The notes under the pieces are model-generated. The model worked only from the letters and a program-made list of their open reading frames with translations, had not been told where the DNA came from and ran no database searches. The position numbers were made by a program, and so were the translations under genes. Of a DNA stretch of 64,000 bases, positions 58,091 to 64,000 are shown one piece after another (positions within the stretch are counted from its first letter, which is position 1; each line of letters opens with the position of its first letter). Origin of the DNA: Formicarius rufipectus (Eukaryota; Chordata; Aves; Passeriformes; Formicariidae); NCBI GenBank assembly GCA_013399695.1, contig VXAU01001757.1, positions 1,893,616 to 1,957,615 on the forward strand, written 5' to 3'.

Positions 58091-60394
58091 CTGGACACCT
58101 CAGTGCTGTCCAACTGACTGCCCAGCCATCCACCTCTTTCTTTGCAAGCTGTGGACCTGAATTGCAAAACAAAAACAAACCCCTGAACAAACTCTAAAAT
58201 TATCTATGAAAGAGACACAAATAATGTGGTTTATGAAAGGGGTTCTTTATCACGCTGAACATTTTTTACATTTTATTTTTTTTCCCCTCCACTGCAATTA
58301 AATTCAAGGTCTTGTATCATCTGCTGTCATCGTTCCCAGGGAGAAGCTGTGGATGTGACAGCAGGAGCGTGTTGGGAGAAGAGAGCCAGGCTGCACCCTG
58401 AGCTGGGAGAGAGGCAGGGGAGCAGCCTGCACTGGGTGCTGTGCCTGCACCCCTCTGGGTGGGGAAAGGCTGCTGAGGAGGCTCTGGGATAAAGTGGGAT
58501 GTCCTTCCCGAGCTGGGAAGACAGACAGAGAGCAGGGGATGACATATGGAGAGCAGGGGTGCTGGCACAATGCTTTGAGGGCACAGGAAGCCCACATTCC
58601 CACCAGGGCTGGTGAGACTGACATTTCCAGTGCCCACATGAGCTGGGGTCCTGCTGCATAAAACCCTTTGTGGGAGGGGGAAGAGGGCAAGTTTCACAGG
58701 GAAAAAAAAATAAAGCATTCAGGGCAAAACTGATGGCAAGTTCTGCAGCAGAGAAGGAGCAGAACTTCCCAGCCTGAGCTGCAGGCTGTGGCTTTGCCTC
58801 TGCTCGTCCCCTGCTCACCAGTTCCGTGGTTTTGTGCCGTGCTGCTGCTGCCTGCAGTGTCTGTGTTTTCCCTGTTACTTGTTTGGAATATTTCTGGGGC
58901 TCTTGGCCTGAGTGATGGAAACAGGCAGATGCTGGAGCAGCTGTGCTGGTGGCGATACCAGGGCTCAGCCAAGCCAGGCTTGGGTTGCTCTTCCTGGAGA
59001 ATCTCTCTCTCCCAGTTCTCAGTGCTTAGCAGTTCATTAGACTTTGTTCCCCTCCGGAGGTTTGGCTGTTTTTACCTTTTCTTCTTAAAATGTGACGTTC
59101 TAGGGGCTTAAGTATGACAAAATAAAGGCTTGAAATGGGCAGGAAAGAAGGGGTAGGTGCTGGTCCAGGCTCCTCCCAGAAGATGCTCCCCAGCCCAGCA
59201 GCCCCACGCACAGAGGGTTGTACAGGGAGTGCCAAACCCTGCCCTGTAGGTACCAGAGCTGGATGTTGCTCGCTCTGTGCTCATGTGCTGTAATTTTGAG
59301 AAGTCCCAGTGATGTGGATTGGCTTTTCTGTGTGTTTGGGGCAGATGTGTGTCTCAAGATGCAGTGCCGGATGCCTGTTACTGCTGGCTCTCAGTGGTGG
59401 GTCCAGGAAGAGGCAGGATGATTCCTTCCCCTGAGGAACCTCAGCAGGGTGCCTCCTTGTCCTGGGCTGTGTTTCCATCTGGAATCTGCTTTATTTTTAC
59501 TTCTTAAAGTGAGACACAATTGCGTGGGGCTGAATGGTTCCATTTTGGGGGATTTTGCAGAGTCCTTCAGCTGAGAACCTGCAAGGAACCTATGGAGTTG
59601 GAAGCAGCAGCAGAAGCCATCCCATTTTGGAAACACTGAAATGCAAAATGTCTTGATTTCTCCCACCTCCATCCCCTGAAACAGGAGGGAAATTCAAAAA
59701 AAGCTCTGTTTCCATTTGCTCAAGAATTACCTTTCAAATATAGTTCAGTTCTCTCCAGCAAACCTGTCAGAGAGGCTCTTCCAGGATAGCTGAGGAACAG
59801 AGAAAGTTCCAAAGCAGCATCATCCTCACTATCTCTAAGGGAACTAAATGTGGCACATTTCAGTGCTGGGTGCTTGCGCTGTGCTCTCTCCTCCTGCAGT
59901 ATCAATCCCAAAGGGAGATGATGTTCTGAGTATTATAATTTGATGATAATAATTCAGCATTTACAGAATCTTCTATCTCTGAATAACAAAGCATGTCAGG
60001 GAAAAAATACTATCTTTGTTGACAGGCTGGGGGCTTGAGGAGTGAAGTCAAGGGAGTTGAGCTGAAGATCTGGGAGTGAAACCTGGCGTTTCTGACTTCT
60101 GACGTGGAGGGTTTTACATTGCTGATGCTCTTGCCATATCCCAGATGCCTCGCAGGGGATGTCACCGAAGGATGCTGGTGTGATGCTCTGGGTGTGGAGG
60201 AATTGCTGAGTTTGCAGCAGATCTCCATGGTGGGCTCTGCTGGATGTGAGATGCCAGCAGTGAGAGGAGGCTGTTCCAGGGCTTTGGAAACGATGAACAT
60301 AACATTTTTTGTTTGAAAAATAAAGAAATGCAAGCTTTCAGGAAGGATTCTGAGGATGTTTCTGGTGACATAAGGAATGGCAAAGCTTCTGAGC
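58091..60394. other. non-coding stretch, nothing recognised
   Basis: Sequence at 58240-58320 is T-rich. Three overlapping minus frames (58304-58818, up to 163 residues) occupy one GC-rich block in different phases, which argues against any being real. Confidence 0.45.
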
Positions 60395-61095
60395 TGTACT
60401 GGTTTAGAGTTAAACCGGCAGGAGAAATGAATCCAACTTGGAATGGGATTGCAAGTCAGAATAACAATTTAATAAAAAAGATCACAAAACACACTGATAC
60501 AGAAGGAAAATCCGTTTGACTCACAAAAACAGATGTACAGCCCAGCACAGTGGGGCATGAGCAGAATGGAGCTCATTAACCCCTGTCCTCAGCACCACGT
60601 GGGCCCCCTGAGTTCAAAGTAAAAAGAAAGGAAGAAACCTGCTGGTGAAAATGATGGTTACAGTCCAGTCGACAGTGGCAGTCCCAGTCCTGATGAGGCT
60701 CTGCTCCTCCTCTGGATCTGACCAGAGATCCCAGAGTCCCCAAACCTCAAGGTTATCTCTGCTTGGGGTCTGATGGGAACCCCCTGTCCCTCCCCCAGGG
60801 TGGAGGGTTTCACAATGGGTGATTTCCTCTGTGAGGTCAATCCTGGCATATTTTTGGCATCCCTGATGGCCCATGAGCAGACATGACCCCTCAGGTGGGT
60901 GTGAAGACAGGAAAACTTCCTTATCTCACAGAAGTTCCTAAACACTCAGTTTGTAGCCTGAGGGGTCAGGTGTGCCCTGGGCAGCTGCTGCCAGTGGTCC
61001 ACTGTGAGCTGTTCATGAGAAAAAATAACATTGAAGGTTTAGAATACACACCCACCCAGTGACAAACTGATCCTGGCTATGATAACCAGGACATG
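60395..61095. repeat. possible LTR-retrotransposon fragment (passerine-type LTR), low confidence
   Basis: The block has the texture of an avian endogenous-retrovirus LTR. It has a distinct left segment ('gattgcaagtcagaataaca', 'atttaataaaaaagatcaca') with an AATAAA hexamer, then 'gatggcccatgagcagacat', 'aacttccttatctcacagaa' and 'gcctgaggggtcagg'. These phrases resemble songbird LTR consensus sequence as I remember it. I could not define terminal TG/CA, target-site duplications, or any viral coding region. Only a degenerate solo-LTR remnant would be implied. Confidence 0.35.
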
Positions 61096-62340
61096 AGCAC
61101 AGGTGGCTTTGCGGTGCCGCCCTTGAAGCCGTGTCATATGCAAGCCATGTCGGTGTCATCATTATCCCTAGTTGCTCAACTCCTCCTTGGCCCCATGACT
61201 TCCCTTCAGAACTGACCGAAGGAGAGGCTGTGGAGCAAAGAGTGGGGGGTTCTGCAGCACTGAGTCAAAAACCAGGGATTAAACAGAAAGTGTCTTATAA
61301 TTAAAGTCATGGAGCTGCTGCTGCTGCAGTGTAATTACTAATGGGGATCAGTGAAGCACAGTGAGGAAACACAGGGATACCTGGTGCTGTGAGGGTGTGA
61401 GCAGGGTGAGCAGGCAGCACAGCCCTGTTCAGGGGGACGGCTGAGGATGAATTCAGGGGATGAGCAGGACAACAGGAAGGGGAAGGTGGAGTGAGGCTGT
61501 GCTGCTGCAGCTCCTGGAGGTGTTTCAGGCTGGATGCATGGCAGGAGATACTTTGTGACCAGGTCTGTGTGTGCACTCTCAGGTACAGCAAAGCACCTTG
61601 TGGTCCCTGCTGCCACCAGGGCAGCCGACATGTGCATGTGTTTTGCTCCAAGAGCAGCCAGACTGTTGTTTGTGTGAAGGGAGCCTTTTATTTGGTGAGC
61701 TTTGGCCCCTGTTGCTTCATTTCATGCTCACTGCTCAGAGATCAAGGGCTGTTTCTTTCCCAGACCTTTATTAAATGCCTCTGAGTTACTGGAGCTGGTT
61801 TCCTAGCACTGGGAGGGAGGATGAAGAGGTGTTTTTTTTCTAGTCCAATGGTTGTGGCTGTTTTCTAACATTCCTCTACTCCTTCCAAGTACAAACTGCC
61901 TGGATTTTATTTCTTAATGCTGGTCAAATGTTGGTTTTGGGAAGGGTTCTGGGTGGTGACACAATTAGAGCTGTGTATCCAGAAGTGCTCAGAAATGAGC
62001 TGTTATCCATGTCTGCTCCCAGCAGAGGCCGTGGCATCTCTGGCCACCAGAATGAGCTTTGGTGACCCCAGTTTTTGCTCAGGGTCAAAAGGAGTTGTTT
62101 TTATTTTCGCCTCATGTACAGCTGATACCGTCCCTTCTCATTTGGATGCTCTACCCTGCTGGTGTCTCTGCCCAGTTGCTGCCTTGAGGCTGAAGCAGAG
62201 CTGGATGTGGCCGTGGTACCCAGAGGTACCACCAAGAGGCACAAAGAAGTTTCTGATCGGGTCAGGAGCACTGAATGTGCTTCTCCACTGAAAGACATTA
62301 AACTGCTGAGAGCAGGGACTGTTTCCTGTGTCTTACTTCA
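61096..62340. other. non-coding stretch, nothing recognised
   Basis: Short chance frames on both strands and no repeat consensus. Confidence 0.5.
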
Positions 62341-62661
62341 AAGAATCAGAGAATCATGGAATGGTTTGGGTTGGAAGAGATCTTCAAAGTCATCTCGTTC
62401 CACTCCTTGCCATGGGCAGGGACATCTTCCACTAGATCAGGTTGCTCCAAGCCTCATCCGGCCTGGCCTTGAACACTTGCAAGGATGGGGCAGCCACAGA
62501 TTCTCTGGACAACCTGTGCCTCCCCACCCTCACATGGAGGAATTTCTTCCTGATATCTATTCCAAACACACCCTCTGTGAGTTTGAAGCCATTCCCCCTT
62601 GTCCTATCACTACATGCCCTTGCAAAAGTCTCTCTCCATCTTTCTTTTAGGCTCCCTTCAG
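62341..62661 (-). repeat. CR1 LINE 3' fragment
   Basis: A long antisense CR1 end with 'agaatcagagaatcatggaa', 'tttgggttggaagagatctt', 'gccatgggcagggacatctt', 'gatggggcagccacagattc', 'gaggaatttcttcctgatat', 'gaagccattcccccttgtcc' and 'tatcactacatgcccttgca'. It extends further toward the CR1 5' side than most other copies here. Confidence 0.96.
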
Positions 62662-63525
62662 GTAGTGGTGTGTCCTCTGCACCCAGTGGGGACCAAAGAG
62701 GGCTGGGATGGGGGAGTGCCAGGATGCAGGGACTGGTGCTAATCCACATCCCTGCAATATGCAAAGTGCTTACAGGAGCAACGGGAATTTCTGCCTGACC
62801 TCAGCTGGTGTGATCAACTGATGCCCTGAAGCATGAAAATAAATAGCTCTGACTCATAAGAACAAGTGGTGCAATTACTTTAGCTGGGATAAAATATTTG
62901 TAAGAATCTAATCCTTCTCTGCAGCATGTGCAGGAGTGAGTACTTATCTCCTGTCTGCTCCCTCTTCCCCACAGCAGCACAATTCTGTGCAGACCAGGAG
63001 TCCCCCCAGCTCCTCGTGCCTTGGAGTGTTGGTCCCCACCGCCCCTGCTCCGAGCTGAACGCCGCAGGGATGTGCAGCCCAAGGCATTGCTGTGAGGGGA
63101 AGTCACATCTCTTAGTTCAGGGTTATTCTGTGGCATTGCCTTAAAAAAGGTAGGGCAGGAGAGAGTGCCTGGGGGGCTGTTAGGAAAAGGGAAGCTCAGA
63201 AGGAGCAGGAGCAGTGAGGTGGATCTGGGGAGGTGCTGAACACAGCCTGTAGCAGCTTTAGGGGTTCTCCTGTGCTCGGTGGTGTGCGGAGAAGGGTCTG
63301 ATTCTAGCTCAGAACAGAGAGTTTGGACCAAGCAAGGGGCTGACACAGCGTGGTTTAGTTTGGATTGTGTTTAATTTGGATTGCTAATCACCACATCTCG
63401 TGCTTAGCGGTGGGGAGCCCTCTGTGTCCCCTCACACCTAATCCCCCCGACCCACAGGTGACAGGAACTTTGTACCCGTGTTAAACAACCCGGTCCTTGG
63501 ATGCATGAATTGGAAAATAAACTGC
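62662..63525. other. non-coding stretch, nothing recognised
   Basis: Includes a 181-residue minus frame (63346-62801) without recognisable domain. Scattered CpGs lie near 63040-63065 and 63390-63500. Confidence 0.45.
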
Positions 63526-63551
63526 TTAGTAGGCAGGATGCTGCCTACTAA
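63526..63551. repeat. perfect 11-bp inverted repeat with 4-base loop
   Basis: The arms ttagtaggcag and ctgcctactaa are exact reverse complements separated by 'gatg'. This would form a strong hairpin in RNA or single-stranded DNA. No other element of a known RNA class is visible around it. Confidence 0.9.
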
Positions 63552-64000
63552 TCTGTGCTGACATGTGGACAGAGGAGTGCTGGTGGGATGTGAGCTGTGC
63601 TCTGGAGAGGAAGAGGACAGAGCCATTCCTTCCACTGGCTGAGTTTGAATGAATCTCCATCCTTCTTCCTTCTTGGTGCCCTGGGATCATTCCCGGGGAC
63701 AAGGCTGATCCCACTGCAGAGCTGGGGTTTTTCTGACTCAAGTGTTATTTTTATTTATTTATTTAAAATAGATTTGGCCCAGCAGTGATTTCGTGATCTT
63801 TTTCTAAAATTTAGGGGTTTCTGGCTTGGTTTCAAGCATCCACTACTTCAGAACTACTTGTCAAATGAAACCTTAAATTTGCAGCAAAACATTTCACTTT
63901 TCTCTATTTTTCCTTAGTGGTTTCAACAAACAGAAAAATGACTAAATCTCAAGGCTGTGCCCTCATGTCCTGTGTGCCTTTAGTACTGCTGTAGCTGAAC
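63552..64000. other. non-coding stretch with an (ATTT)n-like run
   Basis: An AT-rich simple repeat lies at about 63745-63770. The rest is unique DNA with no recognised feature. Confidence 0.55.

Noticed and set aside
1..64000. CRISPR arrays, bacterial operons, phage or plasmid features, tRNA or rRNA genes
   Set aside because: No regularly spaced palindromic repeats, no dense same-strand gene runs, and no tRNA A/B-box cloverleaf or rRNA core sequence was seen. The CR1 content and intron-like texture place the window in a bird genome.

Overview
This is vertebrate, almost certainly avian, nuclear DNA that is nearly all non-coding. The main evidence is about twenty truncated CR1 LINE fragments. 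Several keep the CR1 3' end with its degenerate ATTCTRTG-type octamer, and the most common form is the one ending in 'cttccaacccaaac' on the sense strand. A possible passerine-type LTR fragment near 60.4-61.1 kb hints at a songbird, but that is weaker evidence. I see no bacterial or phage genes, CRISPR array, tRNA or rRNA, and no dense gene cluster. Nearly all long open frames are chance frames in GC-rich or repeat DNA.

Layout. From 1 to about 27 kb lies repeat-sprinkled non-coding DNA with CR1 fragments on both strands, simple repeats, a small homopolymer-flanked assembly gap at 17467-17518, and several AT-rich blocks that look like candidate regulatory elements. The one convincing coding piece is a short exon on the minus strand at 27189-27353 (55 codons, flanked by a good acceptor and a strong donor). 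A second, more doubtful minus-strand frame lies at 26909-27025. From 29.6 to 31.2 kb there is a structurally awkward block: a perfect 148-bp direct repeat of CR1 sequence next to a single N, then a CpG island interrupted by a 414-bp gap. The island is the best promoter candidate in the window.

From 31.2 to 64 kb there is no recognisable exon. This half looks richer in G and T on the plus strand, whereas the left part looks richer in A and C. That would fit divergent transcription from the CpG island, with a minus-strand gene (including the 27.2-kb exon) to the left and a long first intron of a plus-strand gene to the right. This is an inference that needs a skew plot and RNA data. The right half also holds a 48-bp minisatellite, two copies of an unidentified interspersed repeat (about 42.0 and 43.3 kb), more CR1 fragments, an LTR-like stretch and a perfect 11-bp inverted repeat near the right end.

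No previously undescribed biological system is evident. The points most worth checking are the minus-strand exon, the split CpG island with the duplicated CR1 beside it, and the unidentified repeat pair.
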